A DNA stretch of 64,000 bases from Atherinomorus stipes (lineage: Eukaryota > Chordata > Actinopteri > Atheriniformes > Atherinidae). Below are positions 11,401 through 19,869 of this stretch, in pieces; the first letter of the stretch is position 1, and the number at the start of each line of letters is the position of its first letter. Made by a program: the position numbers and the translations under genes. The notes beneath the pieces were generated by a model. That model worked only from the letters and a program-made list of their open reading frames with translations, did no database searches and had not been told where the DNA came from. The stretch spans positions 787,992 to 851,991 of the forward strand of contig JALJCO010003062.1 of assembly GCA_023101725.1 (NCBI GenBank), given 5' to 3'.

Positions 11401-14400
11401 ATCATGGAGGCTGATAACCGATATTCATTTACAGTAAAAATTTAAAAACTGTCGTTAAAAAAGTGAGATTTTCTAATGCTTGGGATCATGACATGTCTTA
11501 TCTCACTCTCCCACTTTACAACTTGTCATTTAGTTTTTACACACACTTCTTTTTTATCATAGAACTGTGATACCAGCAGGACCTGGACTACAAGATACTA
11601 ATAAAACTCTGGGTTTTCCATCCTACCATCCTGTAGGTGTTGGTGTGCAGTTCTAACAGGAACGGTGAAAGAAAGTGCTGATAGATGCTTTTAATACCCC
11701 GATGACATCCTACAATAGATGCTCAAATTTCTAACTGATGGAGGCACATGTTGCAGATATGCTGAAAAGTCTGATTTTGTAATTTATTCTTAACTTGTTC
11801 CAGGTATGTTTAGCTTCACTAGAGATGCATCTGAAATGATGAGCCCAATAATAGTCGTAATGGTTACACATGAGAAAACCGCAGAAACATGAATTTATGG
11901 AAACTACTCCGTCATCATGGCAGGGAGTCATTTTTGTTGTTATTATTATTTTTACTATTATTATTTATCATCATTCTTCCAACATAAAACGTGTTCTCAT
12001 GAGCAATGAGTTGCATGTTAAATGTAAAGCAGACAGAGGAAGCTCTGTCCCAAACATCTGCGCTGTAATAAGTCTACAATGAACAAAAAGAAGGAAAACT
12101 ACTGTGAATGCTCACACAACAAGCTTCAAAGATTCAGCTGGAAAGTCAGCTAAATATTTGAAGTCGCAGCCTTTATGTAGTTCATTGTAATGCATTACAT
12201 ATTTAACTTTGTAGCCTAGTGTAAATATCTTTGGGAAAAAGTAAATAAAATAAATGTAAACTTACAACAGCAGACATTAGACTGCGGTCCCCCAGTTTGT
12301 CATTGAGAGCCTCAACCTCAGCTTGAGTTTTCAGAGGGAAGACCACTCCTTCAGGAACCTCCATCACTGATGCTTCTTGCTTCTTTAGGAGGGCATTTAA
12401 TATTTTACCATGAACCCGTTGTGTCTCCTTCATTTCTTCTACACATGTTAGTAGTTTAGAGAACATGGCTTCACAACTGGGAGTCGTAACCCTCTGGGCG
12501 GTGGGGCTGGCGACCTGCTGGACGCTGGAACTTGCAACTCGCTGGGCGGTGGGGCTGGCGACCTGCTGGACGCTGGAACTTGCAACTCGCTGGGCCGTGG
12601 GGCTGGTGACCCGGCTGGTCATTTTCTTTGCAGCTAGCCCAAGGAGTTTTTCTGGGGGAGTGGGTGGAAATTCCTCCTCCGAATCAGAATTCTCACTTGA
12701 TTCTAGTGGCTTGCTTTTTTGACTCTCGAAGAGTTTTTCACTTGCCCTAGAAAGATTGACATCAACTACTAAACCATATCAATTGCATCTATATTATTTC
12801 TTGAGAAAATGGCCCTAACCCACACTCCCCCAAACACCTACTTTCTCTTTCTCAAACCATCATCAGTATCTGTCAGGTCTGATGTATATTCAGCTTGATG
12901 GAGCTTCATTCTGGCCTCTCCATAAGTAGCTGTAATACAATTGACACAAAATCAAAGGAGTGAGGCAGATGTTAAAACAGAACTACATTTACATAGGTGT
13001 TTAAAATAGGGCTGCTATGGATCACAAAATGTGTGGTTCATATCGTACTACGCTTTTGAGTCACTGCTCAGATAATTTTCTGAGGTTGGGATATGATACA
13101 TGCACTGAGCAATGAGCATCCCTCAATCTTATCTGAACACTATTCAGAGGCTTGGAGTCTTAGGGCGTTTTCACATGGCGTGCTCGGGTCTGTGCCTGGC
13201 CCGGGATCGTTGATTCTTGTGTTGCGTCCACATGCCAGTGCTTGAACCAGGCTCCGGCACGCTTGGTAATTTCAGTGCAACAACACTATGTGGCAGTGTT
13301 GAGGAACGTCGCCGATAGCGAGCAACCGAGAAAACGCAAGCCCTTACATCATCAGCCAAGCGACGACGTAGTATAAGAAAAAAAGGAAGCGCGTGTGGTT
13401 ATTTGAAGGTTTCTTGTCCACTATGGATGCTAACCAGGCACTCGCGTACGCCATTGTTCCGTGTTTTCTCTGAAGCTAATGGCGTTTTCCTGCTAAACTT
13501 GCCGGTGGGTCGCGTATTGATTTGGTCACTTCCGGTTCTTGGGCGAGTAGCCCACGTCACATCCGACACAGCCTGGATTGTGTTCACAAAGCATTCTTCC
13601 GTGCCCGAGCGCGGATGGCCCAGGTCCTGGACCACCTCTCGATCTGGGCCACCCGGGCCAGGCCCGGGCCTGGCCTGTTTGCATTCACATGGACAAAATT
13701 TGTGGTCAAACGTGCTCGGACACGGGCCCGAGCACGCCATGTGAAAAGGCCCTTAAACACCAAATAATGTTATATTATGCTGTGCTTCATTCACTTATTT
13801 GAAGAATACATGACTCCGCATTTGTGTCATCTACTACTTACTTTTTGTTGCATTACTGTTGCTGGTCTATAATTTGATATTAATCATGTGCAATAATTCA
13901 AAATCATTTCAAAATTAATTTCAAGCATTATAATGTTATTAATAAGGTCTTATGAACCTCCTTAATACCCCCCCCCCCCCCCAGAAAAAAGTTAGAAATA
14001 GACAGAAAAAGGACAGAAAATGTAAAAAATAGAATATTTTTTCACAATACATTAAGTAACGTTTTTATCAAAAGCTATATTTTTAAAAAATAATACCTCC
14101 ACAGGTCGTTTGGCGGTGTATAGAATGAAAGTACAACATTTCCTAGAAAAATTATATTTAGCCTAAAAATAATTATAAAATACATTTTTACGGGTTTGAC
14201 AGTGGCATTAAAATTATGTTTGTAAGCCAATACACGCCACCATTGCAGGTTTCACAAATAGGATTTTTGTGTGGAAACAATATTTTGGGCCCAGTCAGGC
14301 TGGTGCAGGGGAAAACCGTGGAGATGACGAGTGATGCAGCTGCTTCAGAGCCCTGGAGATATTGTTATCTGTTTCTGAGGAGGAGTGACCTCAGAAGAGC

Positions 14401-16041
14401 AAAACCTGGAGTAAATTTAGGTCAAGACTACACTAAATGGACCCACATTAACGTTTTCCACGGAGTCAAAACACGGAAATGGAGACTTTCCTCCTGGATC
14501 GGTAAGCTAGCTTGTTTGCTAACGTGGCTAACGTTAGCTGTCAGTTATAAACTTTATAAGTTTATAACTTATAAAGTAGTAATAAACTACTAGTTGAACA
14601 TGCTGCAGACTGTTGGTCACTTGCATATTGGCAGCGAGCCTGGCATCCAAACGGCTGGAGTTGTTTTTCTGCCTTTGCAACTACAACCTGGACACACGTG
14701 ATGTCACTGTTCTGTCCGTATTCCATATTCAACCTTTAAGCCAGGTACGGTACACAGTGCGATTTTTTCAATCGTTGCTCGCAGCTCCAACTCAAACTGT
14801 GCAAATCAGTCGCAGAGTTCAAAAGTTCATAGCTTGCAATGTCTGTCCTCATACTGTAAACCAACGCTTGGATGTGATCTAACTACTCACACTCTACTTC
14901 CTCAAAGACACCTTGGGGTCGTGAACAATCCCGACATGCAACGCGATAAATACAGCTTGTAGTAGAAGAAAAAGAAAACGGAGAAGTAGACGACGACAAT
15001 AAGAACAGCAGCAGCAACAGTATGTTATCAACAAAGAACCGCGCTGCCTATGCGATTTGCGCTCATCTTTGTGAAGAATTTGCCAAAACTAAAAGGCGAT
15101 GATGCCGTGTGTGTACAAGGAATTGTCTGACCAGACGTGGGCTGTGCGGTCTGTCGGTTCTACAACTAGAACTCCATCCAAATGGCGTGCCGGGTCTCCA
15201 TGCTTCCTCTGGTTTACTTCTGTTTTTGTTTTACCCGAGTGAAATGTGAAAATCTCTGGGGAAAGAGTTCTCAGTCTGGTCATGGCGCCACTTCAACATG
15301 TGATTAACTCACAAGCCACGATCAGAATATCAAACAGGTTTGATTTTCTTGCGACTCACAATTTATGATCGGGAGCTCATCGTGAGGTGTCAATCGCCTC
15401 TTGTGACCCCCTAGTATAATGCACAACACACGATTTGGCCAAGAGTCAGCCCGATTTTCCAGCCGTGCAACAAGTTTGGCAATCGGCTTAAAAACTGACC
15501 AAAAAAAAAAAAAACAAAACAAAACAAAAAAAAAACACAGTGTATGCCAGGCTTTAGATTCATTTGTTTAAAAAAAAAAAAAAAAAAAACTAAGCCATGT
15601 GACAATGAGGACAGGAGAATGAAGAGAAGAGAGCAGCTGTGTAGAAAGATATGAGAGCAGAGAGATCAGAGTGGAGAAGAGAGGAAAACTTAGTACAAAG
15701 AGAGGAGAAAAAAGCATCCAAAGTAGACCAGTACAGAGAGGAGGAGAAAGAAAATATAGAGAAATTAACACAAGAAAAGAATAAAATGGGAGGTGAGGGG
15801 CAGTAGTTAATGAGGAAAAGTTACCTGCATTTCCCATCACACGCACATTACACAGAATCCAGTTTTTGGCTGGTGGTGTTCCATCTTTCACGGCCTTGGT
15901 TACATTGAGGAATGTGGCTGGTGGCCACCAGCATAATTTTCTGTCTGTGCCCTCGAACCAGTCGAACGGAATGATGTCCACCTTTTTGCAGCCATCAGAG
16001 TCAACTTCATCTACAAACTCCACCACACTGAATGCGGGCAT
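8404..16041 (-). CDS. Five-exon gene, DUF4806-like C-terminus (CACTA-associated second gene)
   Basis: Proposed exons are 16041-15825, 12929-12842, 12746-12266, 8743-8591 and 8520-8404. All introns are GT-AG and the phases agree (1, 2, 0, 0), giving about 351 codons. Exon 1 begins MPAFSVVEFVDEV and has a W-rich WWPP patch. Exon 2 carries ATYGEARMKLHQAEYTSDL. Exon 3 is Ser/Pro/Gln-rich with a 16-residue repeat. Exons 3-4 hold FPLKTQAEVEALNDKL, then RRMMKFILSNELALEYN and KKKFKDLRLFSV, which resembles the DUF4806 domain. The function of that domain is unknown; a DNA-binding accessory role to the transposase is only inference. The gene begins 18 bp after the transposase stop and an acceptor-like TTTGCAG precedes its ATG. 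The last intron (70 nt) is the least certain. Introns 1 and 3 are filled with later transposon insertions, but no stop or frameshift is seen in the exons. Confidence 0.68.
8873..9160. repeat. Imperfect tandem duplication, about 181-bp period
   Basis: ATAACTGAAGATG followed by AAAGAGTTTGTTGA, TTAGCAGAAGTAAT and CTGAAGACA occurs twice, starting near 8875 and 9056. The copies have diverged by point changes. The duplication lies in intron 3 of the minus-strand DUF4806 gene and does not code. Confidence 0.75.
9470..9556. repeat. AAT/ATT trinucleotide repeat stretch
   Basis: Runs of AATAAT change to ATTATT with short interruptions, so the stretch can fold on itself. It belongs to the left arm of the foldback repeat; the counterpart at about 11938-11970 is shorter. 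Confidence 0.8.
9568..10190 (+). mobile_element. L2-type LINE, 3' fragment
   Basis: The frame opens with QLQLIQNSAARVLT, then RSLHWLPVHQRMDFKVLLL and LNGLGPKYISDL, the conserved C-terminal end of the L2 ORF2 protein beyond the reverse transcriptase. It is 5'-truncated, has an in-frame TGA directly after ISDL, and contains a 45-bp internal tandem duplication at about 9799-9888. It ends with AATAAACTTGCCTTGCCTT, the usual L2 3' tail. It is dead and is inserted in the left arm of the foldback repeat. Confidence 0.85.
10844..10902. repeat. Cluster of perfect 19-bp palindromes
   Basis: CCAGATCATTTTGATCTGG occurs at 10844-10862 and again at 10867-10885, followed by a further half-site, CCAGATCAAAATG. 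Each copy pairs CCAGATCA with TGATCTGG around a TTT core. It lies inside the loop of the foldback repeat. A recombinase or transposase site, or a chance local duplication, are both possible. Confidence 0.7.
11004..11380 (-). mobile_element. Fragment of hAT-type non-autonomous element
   Basis: Read on the minus strand it begins TAGAGCCCAACCGATATATC, then GGCCGGCCGGCC and ATCGGCATCAGCC motifs typical of fish hAT-type MITE ends. It continues into a GC-richer interior whose 101-codon minus-strand frame (11026-11331) has no recognisable domain. The partner end is not visible nearby. Confidence 0.45.
12494..12611 (-). repeat. In-frame 48-bp coding minisatellite
   Basis: About 2.4 copies of a 48-bp unit lie within exon 3 of the DUF4806 gene, with starts at 12494, 12542 and 12590. 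Because 48 is a multiple of three, the repeat encodes a 16-residue block (VASPTAQRVASSSVQQ) without shifting the frame. Confidence 0.9.
13005..13090. mobile_element. Small hAT-type MITE end fragment
   Basis: TAGGGCTGCTATGGATCAC followed by GGTTCATATCG and TTTTGAGTCAC resembles the left end of a fish hAT-type MITE family. The right end is missing. It lies in intron 1 of the DUF4806 gene. Confidence 0.4.
13163..13752. mobile_element. PIF/Harbinger-type MITE (590 bp), TTA target duplication
   Basis: The left end GGGCGTTTTCACATGGCGTG and the inverted right end GGGCCTTTTCACATGGCGTG match except at one base and extend further inward. The flanks are TTA on both sides (13160-13162 and 13753-13755), the 3-bp TWA target typical of PIF/Harbinger. 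The GC-rich interior gives 113-codon open frames on both strands, an effect of composition and palindromy, not genes. It sits in intron 1 of the DUF4806 gene. Confidence 0.88.
14291..14738 (+). repeat. Fragment of interspersed repeat family R3
   Basis: In reverse orientation it matches 59820-60250. Shared landmarks are CAGGGGAAAACCGTGGAGA, CTAACGTTAGCTGTCAG, ATGCTGCAGACTGTTGGTCA and CCGTATTCCATATTCAACCT. One frame (SEPWRYCYL, LRRSDLRRAK, GVKTRKW) is open in both copies. A Harbinger MITE is inserted at its right end. Confidence 0.8.
14739..15553. mobile_element. PIF/Harbinger-type MITE, copy 1 (815 bp)
   Basis: The ends are AGCCAGGTACGGTACACAG and, inverted, AGCCTGGCATACACTGTG. The target duplication is TTA (14736-14738 and 15554-15556). 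It shares most of its length with the copy at 35790-36571. Features common to both include GTTGCTCGCAGCTCCAACTC and CGCCTCTTGTGACCCCCTAG-like sequence. Non-coding. It lies in intron 1 of the DUF4806 gene. Confidence 0.85.
15595..15800. repeat. Purine-rich (GAGA) stretch in intron 1
   Basis: The plus strand is rich in GAGAAGAG-type sequence, so the transcript of the minus-strand gene would carry a long polypyrimidine stretch just downstream of the exon 1 donor. It is probably simple-sequence expansion. An A run at 15571-15590 lies on its left side. Confidence 0.6.
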
Positions 16042-16056
16042 CCTGCAAAGTTCATC
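16042..16056 (-). promoter_or_regulatory. Candidate 3' splice site immediately before the second ATG
   Basis: On the minus strand the sequence reads AACTTTGCAG followed directly by GATG, where the ATG starts the DUF4806 gene. The acceptor lies between the transposase stop (16060-16062) and this ATG. Splicing an upstream leader exon to this site would remove the whole transposase ORF and produce a separate mRNA for the second protein. This is inferred from sequence alone. Confidence 0.45.
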
Positions 16057-16059
16057 AAG

Positions 16060-18165
16060 TTATGTACTATGTAGCAGAGGCAAAGCCACAAACATGTTCT
16101 GCAGAGGCAATAAAAGCAGTGGCTTTGTGAAGTCTGTTACCGGAGCACTGGCAAGCTGACCGGACAGTTCTGATAATAAATAAACTCCAAGAGCTGTTGA
16201 ATCAATGGGGTAGTTAAAAAAACATGTCCCAGTCCCCAAAAGTTCATATACCACATGTGTTTCTTCACTGGAATGCACAATGTTCCTCACAATCGCAACT
16301 CTGCCCCCAAGTTCAAAACAATTGCCGCCATTGGAGTTTGTGATTATTGTGTCTTTGTGTTTGCACATCTTATATTGTACAACCTGATGCATGTAAAAAT
16401 CTCTCGGCATTGGTCCAGATGCATGTGGCTGTTTCAGTTGAGTACCTTTAGGCATTTCTTTAGACATGTAAGAAAATAATTGCCTTTCATTGACACGTCT
16501 GACAATTTGCTCCACAGGACCCTGTGGTCTTCTCACCATTTTTTTTAGTTGTCCCAAATAATTCTCAAAGGGGAAGCATGAAACCGAGTCCAGAGGGCCA
16601 TATTTTTCAGCATCATCTGCCAAATGTATAAGATTGTGAGTATTGTTAACCAGAAATTTTGTCCCATATATCTTTGCAAAGTTTGTAACAAAGCATCTTA
16701 ACAATTTTCTGGCATAACCACAGTACTCTCTACACAGAGGTGACAACAGTATTCTCATAGCACATGACAAAACCAGGAAGTTCTTGTAATGTTGATTGGG
16801 CAATCTTTGAAAAAGCACAACTGGCCCTGTATATAATAAAAACTGCCTAAATTCTGTTGCCTTCCACTGGCTGTACTCAGTCAAAGATCTTGGCTTTCTA
16901 GAGAAGCTCCGGGGTAAACTTTGTCTACACATTTTCAAGTGATCAGAGATAGCGGATAGAACAGAGGATGGAACTCGACAATTCAATGGTCCCTTAAACC
17001 ATAGAGCAATCAATTTACGCACAATGCCCAAGCAAACTAAATGCATGTAATCCAGGGGAAAAGCAGAAACCATACCAATGCCTAGCCCATGGAGAGGTGA
17101 TTTAGCATGATGGTGGTCTTCATCAGACATTTGGTCAAACTGAGTGTCTGTCCTCAGGTTGGAATTCATGTCTGGAAACACAACTCTACCATCAACATAA
17201 ATGCCATACTGTGTGCAACGCTCACAAGAACTGTAGCCACTGTGACCTTTGATACATTTCAAAAAAGCCCTTGCTGGAGTGTCACAGATAAAAGCATCTG
17301 GAAGTGTGACATTGTAATGTTTACCATTTAACGTTACACCAGTTGTTGAGATGACTTTTAAATCTTCAATGAAATCATGCATGTAGTCATTTACAGATTC
17401 AGGTTTACAGGGACCTGCATAGATACCTATGATGAACACATTTGCTTTTGGGAGTCCAACTATTTGACCTAAAATAGGCCATAGCTGCATATTAGAGCTC
17501 CTTGAAAGAGGCAGTCCATCAACATTCACACGAATGGTTAATGTGTCTGTGGTTAGTTCTTGCTCATGTGTCATTTTCAGTTCTGACAGTAATGCACTTG
17601 CAAGCCCAAAGTGGTAGTAGCTTCCCTTTCCCATATCTTTTACCTCACAATCTTTCAATGTACCCAGGAGAGTTCTGGGATCCTTGGGTACATCCAGACC
17701 TAGCTCCAAAAGTATAGCTAGTAGGTCTGACAGTGCAGAATGAGACACATGCCGATTAGCTGCCCATTCAGCAAGTTTTCTCTTCGCATCAAGCTGGGAT
17801 TCCTCTTCAGTAAAATCAGAGGTAGGATCTTCGTCACAGTCGCTTGCCATATACAAGTCATCAACATCACTCTCAAAGTCCAATTCCAGATTTACTGCCT
17901 CTTCAGCACTGTTGTCCACATAGTCCTCAACTTCTACTTCCTGGTCCACTGCCTGCACTTCCTGATCCGCTGCCTGCACTTCCTGATCTGCTGCCTGCAC
18001 TTCCTGATCTGCTGCCTGCACTTCCTGGTTCACATCCTGGAGGTATAGGTCCACAGCCTGATCTGCTCGGTCCACAGCTTCCATGGCAAGGCTCATTAAA
18101 TGCTGTTGCACTCTAGCTTTGATTCTCCTCCTCCTTGTCCTTGAACTGCCATAGAAGTTATCCAT
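16060..18165 (-). CDS. Tnp2/CACTA-like transposase, intact 701-codon ORF
   Basis: Likely a DDE-type transposase of the CMC (CACTA) group that cuts and pastes its element. The start is taken at MDNFYGSSRTRRRR because TTTTCTAG, a 3' splice site, lies just upstream; the open frame extends 22 codons further into what looks like intron. In order: a basic N-terminus; an acidic region with QEVQAAD repeats (about residues 46-78); VDGLPLSRSSN (215-225) with WPILG; YAGPCKP (249-255); CDTPA (294-298) and GHSGYSSCERC (307-317), a cysteine-rich motif seen in Tnp2-like proteins; PLDYMHLVCLGIVRKL (370-385); and FPFENYLGQLKKMVR (531-545), which resembles DUF4218. No stop or frameshift is present. It is followed within 18 bp by the DUF4806 gene. 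Catalytic residues cannot be assigned with certainty by eye, and no CACTA terminal repeat was found. Confidence 0.75.
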   Translation of the reverse strand: MDNFYGSSRTRRRRIKARVQQHLMSLAMEAVDRADQAVDLYLQDVNQEVQAADQEVQAADQEVQAADQEVQAVDQEVEVEDYVDNSAEEAVNLELDFESDVDDLYMASDCDEDPTSDFTEEESQLDAKRKLAEWAANRHVSHSALSDLLAILLELGLDVPKDPRTLLGTLKDCEVKDMGKGSYYHFGLASALLSELKMTHEQELTTDTLTIRVNVDGLPLSRSSNMQLWPILGQIVGLPKANVFIIGIYAGPCKPESVNDYMHDFIEDLKVISTTGVTLNGKHYNVTLPDAFICDTPARAFLKCIKGHSGYSSCERCTQYGIYVDGRVVFPDMNSNLRTDTQFDQMSDEDHHHAKSPLHGLGIGMVSAFPLDYMHLVCLGIVRKLIALWFKGPLNCRVPSSVLSAISDHLKMCRQSLPRSFSRKPRSLTEYSQWKATEFRQFLLYTGPVVLFQRLPNQHYKNFLVLSCAMRILLSPLCREYCGYARKLLRCFVTNFAKIYGTKFLVNNTHNLIHLADDAEKYGPLDSVSCFPFENYLGQLKKMVRRPQGPVEQIVRRVNERQLFSYMSKEMPKGTQLKQPHASGPMPRDFYMHQVVQYKMCKHKDTIITNSNGGNCFELGGRVAIVRNIVHSSEETHVVYELLGTGTCFFNYPIDSTALGVYLLSELSGQLASAPVTDFTKPLLLLPLQNMFVALPLLHST
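17938..18030 (-). repeat. In-frame 21-bp coding minisatellite
   Basis: Four to five copies of a 21-bp unit lie in the transposase ORF and encode the heptad QEVQAAD. The unit length preserves the frame. A heptad with spaced hydrophobic and acidic residues could form a coiled coil, though this is speculative. Confidence 0.9.
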
Positions 18166-18180
18166 TTCACTAGAAAATAA
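18166..18180 (-). promoter_or_regulatory. Candidate 3' splice site before the transposase ATG
   Basis: On the minus strand TTTATTTTCTAG precedes TGAAATGG, where ATG starts MDNFYG. A pyrimidine-rich stretch and AG in this position imply a 5' untranslated exon further right (above 18211), which could be shared with the DUF4806 transcript. Confidence 0.5.
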
Positions 18181-18211
18181 AAAGAAAAAAATATTTGCAA
18201 TGTATGTATGA

Positions 18212-18300
18212 TTAAGGCTGAACGATTCCAAGAAAAAAAAAATCTAATTGCGATTTTTCTGGAGGTTATTGCATTTTTGATTCGATTTCAATTTTCTTCC
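18212..18300. mobile_element. hAT-type MITE fragment upstream of the transposase gene
   Basis: TAAGGCTGAACGATTCCAAG followed by ATCTAATTGCGATTTTT matches the end of a common fish hAT-type MITE. The right end is not visible. It would lie in or near the 5' intron of the transposase gene. Confidence 0.5.
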
Positions 18301-19493
18301 AGTCAAGCTTCAGTGGAATTTTTATATTTTACAGTAACATTTATAAAATTTCATTATACCATCAAAACATTAAAAAGCTATTACTCAAGGATGAAAACTT
18401 AAAAAGATTCAAGTACTGTACATTCACGAGAATCCCCAGGATTTTCAGATTCCCCTGCAGTAACCCCACTTCCCTACCACAGAATCACCCCACTGACTGC
18501 CTTTTTCATATCGGGTATTCTGCATGTTGCTCTACACACTAGGATTTCCCTCTGGATGACTAAAGTATTCATCTATCAACCTGTTTACATTAATTACCAC
18601 CACTACTACGATAACTCTAAAAGTCCAGTATGAAAAGACATAACTGTGCCATTTTTCATAATTTAACAATATTTCCCATCACAATCCACTGAAAAATAAC
18701 TGTATAATAAATTAATAATATATTTTCTTTTTTCAATTCCTATATGTAAACTACTTTTAAGAAGTAGGACCTAAAATATAGAAATCAAGGAATTTATGAT
18801 GTATTCAAATATCTAGGCTGTTTTCTATTTGATTTAAAGGATGCACGATAACTGTTTCATAAAACCAATAAACTTCAGCTCCTAAAGGCCGATGCCAATA
18901 ACACACATACATACCTAATAATACAAAATCAAAAATTCCAACTGCATGGGGTTGTTTGTGTCTAAAATAAGATGGGAAAGTGGTTTGGAAGCAGCTCGGG
19001 GTCTCACTTGTGAAGCAGCAACTTTCCTTCCCCAATCGCAATATCTCAGTGAGAAAAGCTTAAGAGTGGGATTTTCAACTCCTGCTAGGCTTGTCACGAT
19101 ACTAAAATTTCAAACTCAATATCAATATCTAAAAAAATATTTGATACTCGATACCATTTTCGATACAGGGGATGAAAAAAAGAGACAAATACTTAAAAGC
19201 ATAAGAAATATTGGTATGAACTTGAAAATCCCTTATGCTAGTTGAATAAGTGTGCAAATAAATACTAAAAATATACCCAAATACAATGCAATTTGACAAT
19301 ATTTTAAGGTCGTTTCAAGCATTTTTTTGACATGTAAACATAAAATTTTTTAAAAGTAACAATCGTAAAAATATACAAACAACAGTTTTCAGAGGTAGTG
19401 AAAAAAATGGTTTTGACTTCATGCAAGCTATAATGATAATAATAGCAACAATGACGCCATTTTTGGTTTGAGGTAAATACAAAAATTATTTAT

Positions 19494-19524
<31 letters not shown>

Positions 19525-19869
19525 CTTTCCAAAAAAATTAGAATATTATGGAAAAGGTGTTTCATTTCCATAATACCATTGAAAAAGTTAAACCTTCATA
19601 GATTATAGATTCAGGGCCCACAATTTAAATGATTTCAAGTATTCATTTGTTTATTTTTACATAATTTGGGCTTCCAGCTCATAAAACCCACAAAAACAGG
19701 AATTAAAAAAAATTGAATACTGTGAAGAAATCAGCCCAAATTTAGCAGATCATGAATGTTTTAAACAGAGTGTCACTCACTGATCATCTACTAAACTCAA
19801 AGCACCTGCACAAGATTCCCCAGGTGTCAATTGCTTCAGTTTGGTTCAATTGTCTCAGTTCGGTTCAAT

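Larger units (their letters stand above)
9360..12082. repeat. Large interrupted inverted repeat (foldback element)
   Basis: Outer arms at about 9360-9480 and 11960-12082 are inverted copies (for example GCTCATTGCTCATGAGA against TTCTCATGAGCAATGAG). Inner arms at about 10195-10480 and 11590-11915 are also inverted copies (AGATGCATCTCTTGTGAAGC against GCTTCACTAGAGATGCATCT). The left arm is split by an L2 fragment at 9568-10190, and the right arm keeps the undisturbed junction. Arms total roughly 500 bp and look about 85-90% identical by eye. The loop holds other repeats. No transposase or clear target duplication was seen. Confidence 0.8.

Noticed and set aside
13399..13744. Two 113-codon frames on opposite strands
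   Set aside because: They lie within a palindromic Harbinger MITE and mirror its inverted sequence.
15568..15824. C-terminal half of the 157-codon frame after RVMGNAG
   Set aside because: It runs through a consensus splice donor into a purine-rich intron; the low-complexity residues beyond are intron translation.
18166..18231. 22 extra codons (MESFSLNHTYIAN...) at the start of the transposase frame
   Set aside because: A 3' splice site separates them from MDNFYG, and the segment is T-rich intron-like sequence overlapping a hAT fragment.
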